Shown here in pieces: positions 27,275 to 34,876 of a stretch of 64,000 bases of DNA. The translations under genes were made by a program, and so were the position numbers. Origin of the DNA: Prosthecobacter algae. Lineage in GTDB: Bacteria > Verrucomicrobiota > Verrucomicrobiia > Verrucomicrobiales > Verrucomicrobiaceae. Within the stretch, counting starts at the first letter, position 1. The number at the start of each line of letters is the position of its first letter. The notes below the pieces were generated by a model. The model was not told the DNA's origin and did no database searches. It saw only the letters and a list, made by a program, of their open reading frames with translations. The stretch lies in the NCBI RefSeq assembly GCF_039542385.1, contig NZ_BAABIA010000002.1:186001-250000 (forward strand), read 5' to 3'.

Positions 27275-27294
27275 GCAATGAATTTGCATTAACA
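27275..27294 (-). promoter_or_regulatory. Operator-like site B inside the promoter of the metal-uptake pair
   Basis: TGTTAATGCAAATTCATTGC on the minus strand, with AATG/CATT dyad symmetry. Its last 18 bases form the exact spacer between a -35-like TTGATG and a -10-like TTTATT that ends seven bases before the ATG. An operator in that place is the classic position for repression, as expected for Zur when zinc is plentiful. Confidence 0.55.
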
Positions 27295-27307
27295 TCAAGC
27301 CGTTTTC

Positions 27308-27325
27308 ACAACTTTTTTGCATTTG
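27308..27325 (-). promoter_or_regulatory. Third AATGCAAAA motif upstream of the metal-uptake pair
   Basis: CAAATGCAAAAAAGTTGT on the minus strand shares the AATGCAAAA core and the trailing GTTG with site A. It lies about 14 bp upstream of site B and may be an auxiliary operator. The match is weaker than between A and B. Confidence 0.4.
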
Positions 27326-27339
27326 ATCTCACCCCCAGC

Positions 27340-27370
27340 AAAAACCCCACCCTTGATCCAAGAGTGGGGC
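27340..27370 (-). terminator. Rho-independent terminator of wrbA
   Basis: Read leftward, CCCCAC(T)CTTG pairs with CAAG(G)GTGGGG around a GAT loop (27345-27369), with one mismatch, followed by five T. It lies 32 bases after the wrbA stop and separates it from the metal-uptake promoter. Confidence 0.88.
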
Positions 27371-27401
27371 GCCTTCAAAAGAGAGCGATGAATCTGGAAC
27401 G

Positions 27402-28001
27402 TCAGGCTGTCAGCTTGGCTGCAATCCCAGCCACGTGTTTGCCCTGAAAGCGGGCCAAAGACAGCTCCTTTTCACTGGGTTGCCGGGAACCATCGGCCCC
27501 AGCAATGGTGGCTGCGCCGTAAGGGCTGCCACCACGCACTTCACTGATGTCCGTGAGTTCAGGCGCTGAATACGGGAGGCCTACGTAGATCATGCCATGA
27601 TGCAGGAGGGTGGGAATTGTGGTGAGGATTGTGGACTCATTGCCACCGCCCGTACCCGTGCTGGTGAAGACACTGCCTACCTTGCCGATGAGGGCCCCTT
27701 TCATCCACAGGCCGCCAGTTTGATCTAGGAAATTGCGCATCTGAGCTGCCATGTTGCCAAAACGGGTGGGGGTGCCAAAAATGATGGCATCGTAATCTGC
27801 CAGTTCTGCAGGTGTGGCCACCGGAGCACTCTGGTCCAGCTTGGCACCAGCCTTAGCGGCCACGTCGGGCGGCATGGTTTCAGGGACGCGCTTCAGAGTG
27901 ACTTCCACACCGTCAACCGAGCGCGCCCCTTCGGCGATGGCATTGGCCATGGTTTCGATGTGACCATAAGTGGAGTAATAGAGGACGAGGAGCTTGGACA
28001 T
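27402..28001 (-). CDS. wrbA: NAD(P)H:quinone oxidoreductase WrbA
   Basis: A 199-residue flavodoxin-like enzyme that reduces quinones by two electrons, protecting against redox cycling. The FMN-phosphate loop is [10 protein letters not shown] from residue 10. [22 protein letters not shown] (about 78-99) and [14 protein letters not shown] (about 113-126) are the characteristic WrbA blocks, and the length is normal for the family. Stand-alone gene with its own terminator; a GACATT/AATGTC dyad lies upstream. Confidence 0.95.
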   Translation of the reverse strand: MSKLLVLYYSTYGHIETMANAIAEGARSVDGVEVTLKRVPETMPPDVAAKAGAKLDQSAPVATPAELADYDAIIFGTPTRFGNMAAQMRNFLDQTGGLWMKGALIGKVGSVFTSTGTGGGNESTILTTIPTLLHHGMIYVGLPYSAPELTDISEVRGGSPYGAATIAGADGSRQPSEKELSLARFQGKHVAGIAAKLTA

Positions 28002-28302
28002 AATGTTTCGGAGTTAAGATGGCTTCGACATTTGAACAATGTCCGGATGTATGGTGGATGCCAATGCGACGGCGTCAGTCTCAGCCTTACTTTTGGGCAT
28101 ACCCTGAAACTCCCATCTTGGGACCACCTCCTAACCAAGTTTGCCTACGCAGACATGCCCCATCCGCATGCTGAGACCAGCGAGCCTGCATTTTCAGGTT
28201 TTTCATGAACGGCTTAGGATCTGTCCACGACCGAAAAACAACAAGGCCAATCAGGGAATCCCTGACGAACCTAACCATAAGTCATCCAAGCAAGCCATCG
28301 CC
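28002..28302. other. Divergent intergenic region between wrbA and the esterase gene
   Basis: About 300 bp with no supported gene. The open frame reaching from 28141 into the esterase begins with TTG and is not esterase-like until 28303. The only structure I find is the inverted repeat recorded separately at 28027-28043. Confidence 0.5.
28027..28043. promoter_or_regulatory. Inverted repeat GACATT-N5-AATGTC upstream of wrbA
   Basis: A perfect six-base dyad with a five-base spacer, 26 bp before the wrbA start. Position and symmetry suit an operator, for instance for a redox- or quinone-responsive regulator. No regulator can be named. Confidence 0.4.
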
Positions 28303-29274
28303 ATGAACACCATCAACGCTTCCACAGCCCCCGTTCTCGACTCTGCCGCACAGTCCTTTCTCGACACCCTAGTTGCCCAGGGTGGGCCCGCCATCTATGA
28401 ACGCTCCGTCCCCGATGCCCGTGATGTGCTGACTGGAGCGCAAGCAGGTCCGGTGGCGAAGCTCCCCGTGGACATCAAAGAACTCACCATTCCCGCCGGC
28501 CCCAGCGGACAAGTTTCTCTACGCATCGTGCGTCCTCAGGGAAGCCAGGGGGTGCTTCCAGGTGTGCTGTATTTCCACGGCGGAGGCTGGGTGCTGGGCG
28601 ACCAAAATACTCATGATCGTCTCGTCCGGGAAATCGCCCACGGAGCCCAGGCCGCCGTGATCTTTGTCAACTACACTCCTTCGCCGGAAGCACGCTACCC
28701 CGTGGCCATTGAGGAAGCCTACGCAGCCCTGAAATGGGTGGCCGAAAACGCTCACAGCATTCAGATTGACCCGAACCGTCTTGCGGTAGCTGGGGATAGC
28801 GTCGGCGGTAACATGGCCGCCGCCGTGACCTTGCTGGCCAAAGAACGTCAAGGCCCCGCCCTGCGTTACCAGGTGCTGTTTTATCCTGTGACGGATGCGA
28901 ACTTTGACACGGCCTCCTATCACCAGTTTGAGGAAGGTTACTTCCTCACTCGAGAGGCCATGAAGTGGTTCTGGAATCATTACGCTCCCGACCATGCCGT
29001 GCGTGATGAGATCACCGCCTCTCCTCTGCGAGCGACCACTGAACAGCTTCGCGGCCTGCCCCCGGCTCTGGTGATCACGGGTGAGGCCGATGTACTGCGC
29101 GATGAGGGCGAAGCCTATGCCCGCAAGCTGATCGAGGCCGGAGTCAGCGTCACCTCCAGCCGCTACCTCGGCATCATCCATGACTTCGTGATGTTGAATG
29201 TCCTCACGGAAACCCCTGCCGCCCGCGCCGCCATCGCCCAAGCGAATGACCTGCTTCGCAAGGCTCTTGCGTGA
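28303..29274 (+). CDS. Alpha/beta hydrolase, hormone-sensitive-lipase-type esterase
   Basis: A 323-residue carboxylesterase from the ATG at 28303. The oxyanion motif HGGGW is at 92-96. The nucleophile elbow GDSVGG is at 164-169 (Ser 166), the acid is Asp 263 in GEADVLRDEGE, and the base is His 293 in IIHDF. The triad is complete. The HGGG motif and the GDSxGG elbow place it in the hormone-sensitive-lipase family, which cleaves short-chain esters. There is no signal peptide, so it is cytoplasmic. The natural substrate is unknown. Confidence 0.92.
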   Translation: MNTINASTAPVLDSAAQSFLDTLVAQGGPAIYERSVPDARDVLTGAQAGPVAKLPVDIKELTIPAGPSGQVSLRIVRPQGSQGVLPGVLYFHGGGWVLGDQNTHDRLVREIAHGAQAAVIFVNYTPSPEARYPVAIEEAYAALKWVAENAHSIQIDPNRLAVAGDSVGGNMAAAVTLLAKERQGPALRYQVLFYPVTDANFDTASYHQFEEGYFLTREAMKWFWNHYAPDHAVRDEITASPLRATTEQLRGLPPALVITGEADVLRDEGEAYARKLIEAGVSVTSSRYLGIIHDFVMLNVLTETPAARAAIAQANDLLRKALA

Positions 29275-29294
29275 TCCGTTTCCTCCCCTGTCCC

Positions 29295-29326
29295 GCTCGC
29301 AGAAGAGCTACCTTCTGCGGGCTTTT
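29295..29326 (+). terminator. Rho-independent terminator of the esterase gene
   Basis: CGCAGAAG (29298-29305) pairs with CTTCTGCG (29312-29319); the stem can extend three pairs to GCT/GGC including one G-T wobble. TTTTCATTT follows. Confidence 0.85.
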
Positions 29327-29386
29327 CATTTGCAGAAGTCATCGCCCAGCGTCTGGTCCTGAAAGTGCTATCCATCAGCGACGCCT

Positions 29387-30064
29387 ATGCCCATCACACG
29401 CATCTACCTCATCCGCCACGGAGCCACCATCCTGACCGCCGAGGACCGTTTTGCCGGAGCCACCAATGTCCCTCTTTCCGATGAAGGTCGCCATCAGGCC
29501 TCCACACTTTCCCAACGGCTCGCCTCGCTGCACATCGCCGCCGTTTATGCCTCACCGCTGGACCGCACGATGGAGACCGCACGCATTTTGGCTAGCCCCC
29601 ATCATTTGGAAGTGAATCCACGTGAGGGACTGAAGGAGATTTCCCACGGTCACTGGGAACAAATGACCCGCCACGAGGTGGAAGTGCAGTTCCCCGAGGA
29701 AGCTGCAGCCTGGGATGAAGATCCCTACACCTTCGCGCCAGAAGGCGGCGAAAGCGGCCTGGCCGTCACCGCCCGCGCCCTGCCCGCCTTACTCGACATC
29801 GTGCGTCATCACGAAGGGCAGTCCGTGATCGTCGTGTCTCATAAGGCCACCATCCGCCTGCTGCTGAGTTCCCTCCTGGGCTTTGATCCGCGCCGCTACC
29901 GGGACAATCTGGACCAAGACCCCGCAGCCCTGAACATCGTCGATTTCAAGGATGCCGTACGCGCTCGTCTCATGCTCTTCAATGACACCTCCCATTACGC
30001 TGAAAGCAGCCTCAACAAGCCCGAATCGGCCGAGGCCCGCCTCTCCAAATGGTGGACTCACTGA
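29387..30064 (+). CDS. Histidine phosphatase family protein
   Basis: A 225-residue phosphatase of the phosphoglycerate mutase-like superfamily. The phospho-histidine motif is IRHGAT with Arg 10 and His 11. The second core Arg lies in YASPLDRTMETARIL, the Glu in LKEISHGHWEQ, and the second His in VIVVSHKATIRLL. The overall form resembles bacterial CobC/GpmB-type phosphatases. No cobalamin gene is adjacent, so alpha-ribazole phosphatase cannot be claimed. It lies 30 bp before rpiB on the same strand and may be co-transcribed, hinting at sugar phosphates. Confidence 0.88.
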   Translation: MPITRIYLIRHGATILTAEDRFAGATNVPLSDEGRHQASTLSQRLASLHIAAVYASPLDRTMETARILASPHHLEVNPREGLKEISHGHWEQMTRHEVEVQFPEEAAAWDEDPYTFAPEGGESGLAVTARALPALLDIVRHHEGQSVIVVSHKATIRLLLSSLLGFDPRRYRDNLDQDPAALNIVDFKDAVRARLMLFNDTSHYAESSLNKPESAEARLSKWWTH

Positions 30065-30094
30065 TGCCCCAAACCTAACTATCTTTCATTCATC

Positions 30095-30523
30095 ATGAAC
30101 ATCGCCATTGGCTCAGACCACGCTGGCTACCGTTACAAACAAGCCATCATCGCTCATCTGGAGAAAACCGGGCATTCTGTGGCTGACTTCGGCACCCATT
30201 CGGAGGAGTCCACCGACTACCCCAAATTCATCCGCCCTGTGGCAGAAGCGGTGGCCGCTGGAAAATACGAACGTGGCATCGTCCTTGGTGGCTCTGGCAA
30301 CGGAGAGGCCATCGCGGCCAATCGTGTGAAAGGCATCCGCTGCGGTCTTTGTTGGAACCTAGAATCCGCCCTCCTGACCCGGCAGCACAACGACGCCAAC
30401 GTGCTTTCCCTGGGCGAACGCATGATGGATCTGGAGACAGCTTTGGAGATCGTGGATCTTTTTCTCAGCACCTCCTTTGAAGGAGGCCGCCATCTGGCCC
30501 GCATCCAGCAACTGGACGCCTGA
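30095..30523 (+). CDS. rpiB: Ribose-5-phosphate isomerase B family (RpiB)
   Basis: Interconverts ribose 5-phosphate and ribulose 5-phosphate, or a related aldose/ketose phosphate pair. A 142-residue protein with IGSDHAGYRYK at the N-terminus and TRQHNDANVLSLGERM near the C-terminus (His 98). The catalytic position that is Cys in E. coli RpiB is Ser 67 here, in GIVLGGSGNGEAIAANR; that is the actinobacterial form of the enzyme, which uses a different base, so activity is still expected. It sits between the phosphatase and a thioesterase in a same-strand cluster. Confidence 0.92.
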   Translation: MNIAIGSDHAGYRYKQAIIAHLEKTGHSVADFGTHSEESTDYPKFIRPVAEAVAAGKYERGIVLGGSGNGEAIAANRVKGIRCGLCWNLESALLTRQHNDANVLSLGERMMDLETALEIVDLFLSTSFEGGRHLARIQQLDA

Positions 30524-30530
30524 GCCGCCT

Positions 30531-30974
30531 ATGAACGATGACCTCCTGCGCGAAACGGAACGCTTCCTCCATGAGCAGATCCCCCTCACCCGGGCGATGG
30601 GCGTGCAGGTGGAAAGTTACGATGGCGAAACGCTGGTGATCACCGCGCCCCTGGAGCCGAATCACAATCATCTCGGCACAGCCTTTGGCGGCAGCCTGAG
30701 CGCCATTGCCACGCTCACGGGATACAGCTTGCTCTGGCTGATGCTGGGAGATCGCAGTTCCCACATCGTCATTCGGGAAAGCACCATCCGTTACCGACGC
30801 CCAGTGCGCGGGGTGATCCGGGCCATCTGCCAACAGCCCGATCCCACCACGATCCTCGATTTTAAAACGCTCTTTGCCGAAATAGGCAAAGCGCGCATGA
30901 ATCTTCAGGTCATCATCCAGGAAGAAGGTCAGACCTGCGTAGAGTTCAGCGGTGAGTTTGTGGCGCTGAAGTAA
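30531..30974 (+). CDS. Hotdog thioesterase, YiiD C-terminal-domain family
   Basis: A 147-residue protein from the ATG at 30531, seven bases after the rpiB stop. EQIPLTRAMGVQVESYDGET followed by APLEPNHNHLGTAFGGSLSA matches the C-terminal thioesterase domain of E. coli YiiD, here without the acetyltransferase half. The fold hydrolyses acyl-CoA or acyl-ACP thioesters; the substrate is unknown. The frame is open 18 codons upstream, overlapping rpiB, but similarity starts at MNDDLLRE. It converges on the amidohydrolase gene with three bases between stops. Confidence 0.87.
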   Translation: MNDDLLRETERFLHEQIPLTRAMGVQVESYDGETLVITAPLEPNHNHLGTAFGGSLSAIATLTGYSLLWLMLGDRSSHIVIRESTIRYRRPVRGVIRAICQQPDPTTILDFKTLFAEIGKARMNLQVIIQEEGQTCVEFSGEFVALK

Positions 30975-30977
30975 ACC

Positions 30978-32531
30978 TTAGCGCCGCAGCGGACCACCCG
31001 GCCGGGCCTCCGTCAGTTTCCCCGCCCGGATCACGGGCACCCCATCCACCAGCACTTCGCCAAACCCTTCGGCATAGTGATGCGGATCATCGAAGGCCGA
31101 GATGTCCTGAACCTTTTCAGGATCAAAAATCACCAGATCCGCCCAGGCCCCGGCTTTGATCACACCACGGTCCCGAATCCCAAAGGTCTGCGCCGGCAGG
31201 CTGGTCATGCGGCGGATCGCTTCCTCCAACGACAGCACTTTTTGTTCGCGCACATAGCGGGCCAGGATGCGAGCATTGTTGCCATAGCTGCGCGGATGCG
31301 GCACATCCTCGCCCAGCAGGCGCGGCCCGCCGTCACTGGCGATCATGGTCAGCGGATGTTTCAGGAAAAGGCGTAAATCTTCCTCATTCATGCCATGAAA
31401 AACGCCGCTGCCCCCACCGCGCTTTTCAATGTCCAGCAGCAGCTCGATCTGGTCTTCCAGACTGTCGGCACCCCGCACACGCATCGCGGCCTGCGGAATC
31501 GTCAGACCGTTCAGCGAGGGGTCCGCAGCAAAGCGGGCGATCACTGCATAGCTATAATCCGAACGACCGCTGCGCGATAAAATCTCCTGCATGCCAGCGA
31601 TGATCTTCGCCTTCTGCTCAGGCTTGTTAAGCCGGGCAATGAAGTCCTCGCGAGTGCCTTCCAGAGCCGAGTCAGGAATCGTCTGCCGCAAGCCCGTGCT
31701 GGAGGCGGTGTAGGCATACTGATCGTGCGTGATTCGCAGCCCCTCGGCCCGCGCTTTGTCCAGGTAGGCCAGCACCTCCCCGGCCTTTCCCCAGGCACTA
31801 GGTCCAGATAGCTTGATGTGAGAAAGCTCCGTCTTGACCTTCACCTCACGGGCGATGCGCGTCAGCTCATCCAGCGCGGTAAAAATGCGGTTCGTCTCAT
31901 AGCGCATGTGGCTGGCATAGATGCCATCGTAGGCCGCCACCACCTTGGCCAGTTCCAGAATCTCCTCCGTCTTGGCAAAGGAGCCGGGCACATAGATCAG
32001 GCCGGTGCTCATCCCCAGCGCTCCGTCTTTCATGCCTCGGTCCACCAGGGACTTCATGGTCTCCAGTTGAGCCGCATCCGGCGCGCGGATGAACCGGCCT
32101 CCCATGCCCTGTTCCCTCACGGCCCCGTGGCCGATCAGCGTGCCCACATGCAGGCTCACCTTGGCCTTTTCGATCTCTTCAAAAAAGGCCGCCACATCGG
32201 TGCGCGAAGCCCCACAGTTCCCCGTCACAATCGTCGTGACACCCATGCGCAAAAAATTCTCCGCCGCCGGCAGTTCGCAGATCTTTTCAGAGTGCGTATG
32301 CACGTCCATGAAACCCGGAGCCACCACCTGCCCTCGGGCATCAAGCTCCTCTTTCGCTGTGCCTTCCACCTGGCCGAGGCTTGTGATGCGTCCATGCCGG
32401 ATGCCGATGCTGCCCGAGTAAGCAGGCTTGCCTGTGCCATCCACGATGCGGGCGTTTTTGATGATGAGATCATACGCACTGGCCACCCCAGGCAGACAAA
32501 GCAGTGCAACCAGGAAGAGGGGGAGATGCAT
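30978..32531 (-). CDS. Exported D-aminoacylase-like amidohydrolase
   Basis: A 517-residue metal-dependent hydrolase from the ATG at 32531. It has a signal peptide (MHLPLFLVALLCLPGVASA), a small beta domain (YDLIIKNARIVDGTGKPAYS), then the TIM barrel with metal residues in APGFMDVHTHSEK, TGNCGAS, ELSHIKLSG and MIASDGG. The sequence resembles N-acyl-D-amino-acid deacylases. Export suggests a role on D-amino-acid or peptidoglycan-derived substrates in the periplasm. The frame runs 11 codons further upstream, overlapping the SGNH gene; the inner start gives a clean signal peptide and no overlap. Last gene of a three-gene leftward run. Confidence 0.88.
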   Translation of the reverse strand: MHLPLFLVALLCLPGVASAYDLIIKNARIVDGTGKPAYSGSIGIRHGRITSLGQVEGTAKEELDARGQVVAPGFMDVHTHSEKICELPAAENFLRMGVTTIVTGNCGASRTDVAAFFEEIEKAKVSLHVGTLIGHGAVREQGMGGRFIRAPDAAQLETMKSLVDRGMKDGALGMSTGLIYVPGSFAKTEEILELAKVVAAYDGIYASHMRYETNRIFTALDELTRIAREVKVKTELSHIKLSGPSAWGKAGEVLAYLDKARAEGLRITHDQYAYTASSTGLRQTIPDSALEGTREDFIARLNKPEQKAKIIAGMQEILSRSGRSDYSYAVIARFAADPSLNGLTIPQAAMRVRGADSLEDQIELLLDIEKRGGGSGVFHGMNEEDLRLFLKHPLTMIASDGGPRLLGEDVPHPRSYGNNARILARYVREQKVLSLEEAIRRMTSLPAQTFGIRDRGVIKAGAWADLVIFDPEKVQDISAFDDPHHYAEGFGEVLVDGVPVIRAGKLTEARPGGPLRR

Positions 32532-32544
32532 GAGGATGTAATGC

Positions 32545-33363
32545 TTACTTTTTGACCTTCTCACGAATCATCTTGGCCAGATACTTGGCGGTCTCATCGC
32601 CAATGACGTGATACCCTGCCAAGTTCGGATGGCGGTCGCCAAACCAGCCTGGCAGCTTGCCAAAATGAGCGTCAAACTGGTTATCCATCACCACCACTTT
32701 CGGAGGATTCTCAGCCACGAAAGGTTTCACCAACTCATGATACTGGACGGGGATGTTTTTCAGCTCGTAGCGTCGGTAGTTCAGCATGTTAGGCCCATCC
32801 TTCAGGGCCTGCGCATACCTGGGATAGATGTCAAAAAGCGGCAGCCTGTGCTGCACAGCCACTTTCCGGTTGAGGGTATTGATCTCATTGCTCTTTTGCG
32901 AATCCATGTAGGGGATCACCGTCATGATCACAAGTTGGGCACTCGGGTGATCCTTGCGCATCCTTCCGATCAGTTCGGCATAGTCCTTGGTAAAGTTCTC
33001 GGCGAACTTTTCACGCCGTGCATAGTCGTTGATGCCATACCGGATAAAGATGTAATCCACCCCTGGAAGTTTCGCCATCTGCTTGTCATAGCGCCCGGAA
33101 TCCAGCAGCCTGCGGACATACTCACCGCTCAGTCCCAGATTGATCACGTTGCATGGCGGCAGGTCTTTTTCCGCCGCCAACAAAACGCGGATCACCTCTT
33201 CCAAATGAGGCCCTTTAGGGCTGAGCTTGCGTGGGATACTGCCCTCCGTTGTGCTATCCCCCACCAGCAGCACTTGCAGTTTCCCCTCATGCTCAGCCTT
33301 TGCAGGGACGGAGGAAAAAAGCAGCCCCAACAAGACCACACCTAACAATGAATATGTTTTCAT
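32545..33363 (-). CDS. Exported SGNH/GDSL-family hydrolase
   Basis: A 272-residue protein with a signal peptide (MKTYSLLGVVLLGLLFSSVP). Block I is VLLVGDSTTEGS with the nucleophile Ser, block II Gly is in INLGLSGEYV, block III is RYGINDY with the Asn, and block V is a DRHPNLAGY C-terminal Asp/His pair. All four SGNH positions are present, so an active periplasmic esterase is expected, for instance on acetylated glycans. It lies between the Gfo/Idh dehydrogenase (18 bp upstream) and the amidohydrolase (13 bp downstream) on one strand. Confidence 0.88.
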   Translation of the reverse strand: MKTYSLLGVVLLGLLFSSVPAKAEHEGKLQVLLVGDSTTEGSIPRKLSPKGPHLEEVIRVLLAAEKDLPPCNVINLGLSGEYVRRLLDSGRYDKQMAKLPGVDYIFIRYGINDYARREKFAENFTKDYAELIGRMRKDHPSAQLVIMTVIPYMDSQKSNEINTLNRKVAVQHRLPLFDIYPRYAQALKDGPNMLNYRRYELKNIPVQYHELVKPFVAENPPKVVVMDNQFDAHFGKLPGWFGDRHPNLAGYHVIGDETAKYLAKMIREKVKK

Positions 33364-33381
33364 GATGAATGAACCTTAAGC

Positions 33382-34662
33382 TCAGATCTTCCAGGCATCG
33401 CGCATGGGGCGCATCAGCAGGGCATTGGCAGCATCGTCCCCGACAAAGGTCTCGGCTTTCGGGTCAAATTTCAGGCCCTTTTGCAGCTTAGCAGAGATGG
33501 CCCCCAGATGACAGATCGTGGCCGCACGCTGAGCGATCTCTGCCGGAGCCGCCGTGCGTTCCCGGGAAATCATCGCATCAATGAAATTACGGTGATGATG
33601 TTTGGAGACATACAGGCGGGTGTCGCCCTCCTTCATCTTGATGCGCAGAATGTCCAGGGAACTGGCCTTCAGCGTCTCCGCCTCCGTGAACACCCAGCCA
33701 TCGCTGCCGATGAATTTGGTGCCGTAAGTAGCCGCATCCTTCGTGCTGAACATCGAAAGCTTCAGCCCATTGGCATAACGATACTCGATGCGGTACTCCT
33801 CCGGGGCATCGTAGAGACCCTGCGCGCGGCGTTTTACCTCAATCGCCTCCACTTCGGTGGGCGTGGTGTCATCCATGCCTGCGCCCCACTGCGCCACATC
33901 CACAAAGTGGGCACCCCAGTCCGTGATGTAGCCCGGCGCATACTCATCAATCCAGCGGAAGTTAAAATGACAGCGTCCCTCCGTGTAGGGGCGCTCAGGA
34001 GCACTGCCCAGCCACATCGCATAGTCCAGATGTGGCGGCACCTCCTGCGGACCTTCCAGCCCGGTGTAACCGCCCCGGATGGCAAAAGTCCCGGGCACAC
34101 CCACCTGGATTTCTTTGAGTTCACCGATGTAGCCATTGCGCACCAGTTCACAGGCCATACGCACTTTGAGGCCGGATCGTCTCCAGGTGCCACATTGCAG
34201 CACCCGTTTGTTTTCCGACACCGCCCGGCAGATGGCCCGCCCTTCGGCAATGCTGGCACCCAGAGGCTTTTCAGAAAACAGATCCTTGCCCGCCTTCGCC
34301 GCCTCGATGGCCACGTTTGCATGCCAGTGGTCGGGTGTGGCATTCATCACCGCATCCACATCCTTGCGCGCCAGCACTTCGCGGTAGTCATTGTAGCAAT
34401 CTGCGGGCGTCAGCTTGGCCAGATTCATCGCGCGTTCGCGGTGTTTGCCATCCACATCACAGATGGCCACCACCTGCACCCGTTCATCCGCCAGAAAAGC
34501 CTTCAGGTTGGTCGTTCCCTGCCCGCCCACACCGATGCAGGCCAGGCGAATCTTTGAATTCGGTGAAACCGCGCCCGCACGGCCCAAAACAGCGGCAGGC
34601 AGGATCAACGGCGCGGCGCTTTTCAGAAATTGGCGGCGGGAAAAGGAATGGCTGTCAGACAT
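33382..34662 (-). CDS. Tat-exported Gfo/Idh/MocA-family oxidoreductase
   Basis: A 426-residue NAD(P)-dependent dehydrogenase-like protein. The N-terminus SFSRRQFLKSAAPLILPAAV is a twin-arginine signal, so it is exported folded. The Rossmann motif is CIGVGGQGTTNLKAF, and the EKPLG motif of the family follows. C-terminal YGTKFIGSDGWVFTEAE fits the Gfo/Idh substrate domain. Tat-exported Gfo/Idh proteins are abundant in PVC bacteria and generally act on glycans. The ATG at 34662 is preferred over a TTG two codons upstream. First gene of the leftward run with the SGNH hydrolase and the amidohydrolase. Confidence 0.9.
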   Translation of the reverse strand: MSDSHSFSRRQFLKSAAPLILPAAVLGRAGAVSPNSKIRLACIGVGGQGTTNLKAFLADERVQVVAICDVDGKHRERAMNLAKLTPADCYNDYREVLARKDVDAVMNATPDHWHANVAIEAAKAGKDLFSEKPLGASIAEGRAICRAVSENKRVLQCGTWRRSGLKVRMACELVRNGYIGELKEIQVGVPGTFAIRGGYTGLEGPQEVPPHLDYAMWLGSAPERPYTEGRCHFNFRWIDEYAPGYITDWGAHFVDVAQWGAGMDDTTPTEVEAIEVKRRAQGLYDAPEEYRIEYRYANGLKLSMFSTKDAATYGTKFIGSDGWVFTEAETLKASSLDILRIKMKEGDTRLYVSKHHHRNFIDAMISRERTAAPAEIAQRAATICHLGAISAKLQKGLKFDPKAETFVGDDAANALLMRPMRDAWKI

Positions 34663-34876
34663 GAACAAAAAACGGAAGCTAGGAGATCAATTCACCACCT
34701 CTTTGTGACCAACTTTGAAACTGCTATGCTGTATTGAAGGCATCCCGCGCCTTTTTTGCCACTGCCGCGCCAAACAAATCTCGGCCCATTAAACTTCTCA
34801 CCCTCATAAGTTTATCACTTGAAATTGGAGCATCATCTTCGTAGTGAGGTCATTAGGCAGTTAACTCAAAAACTTC

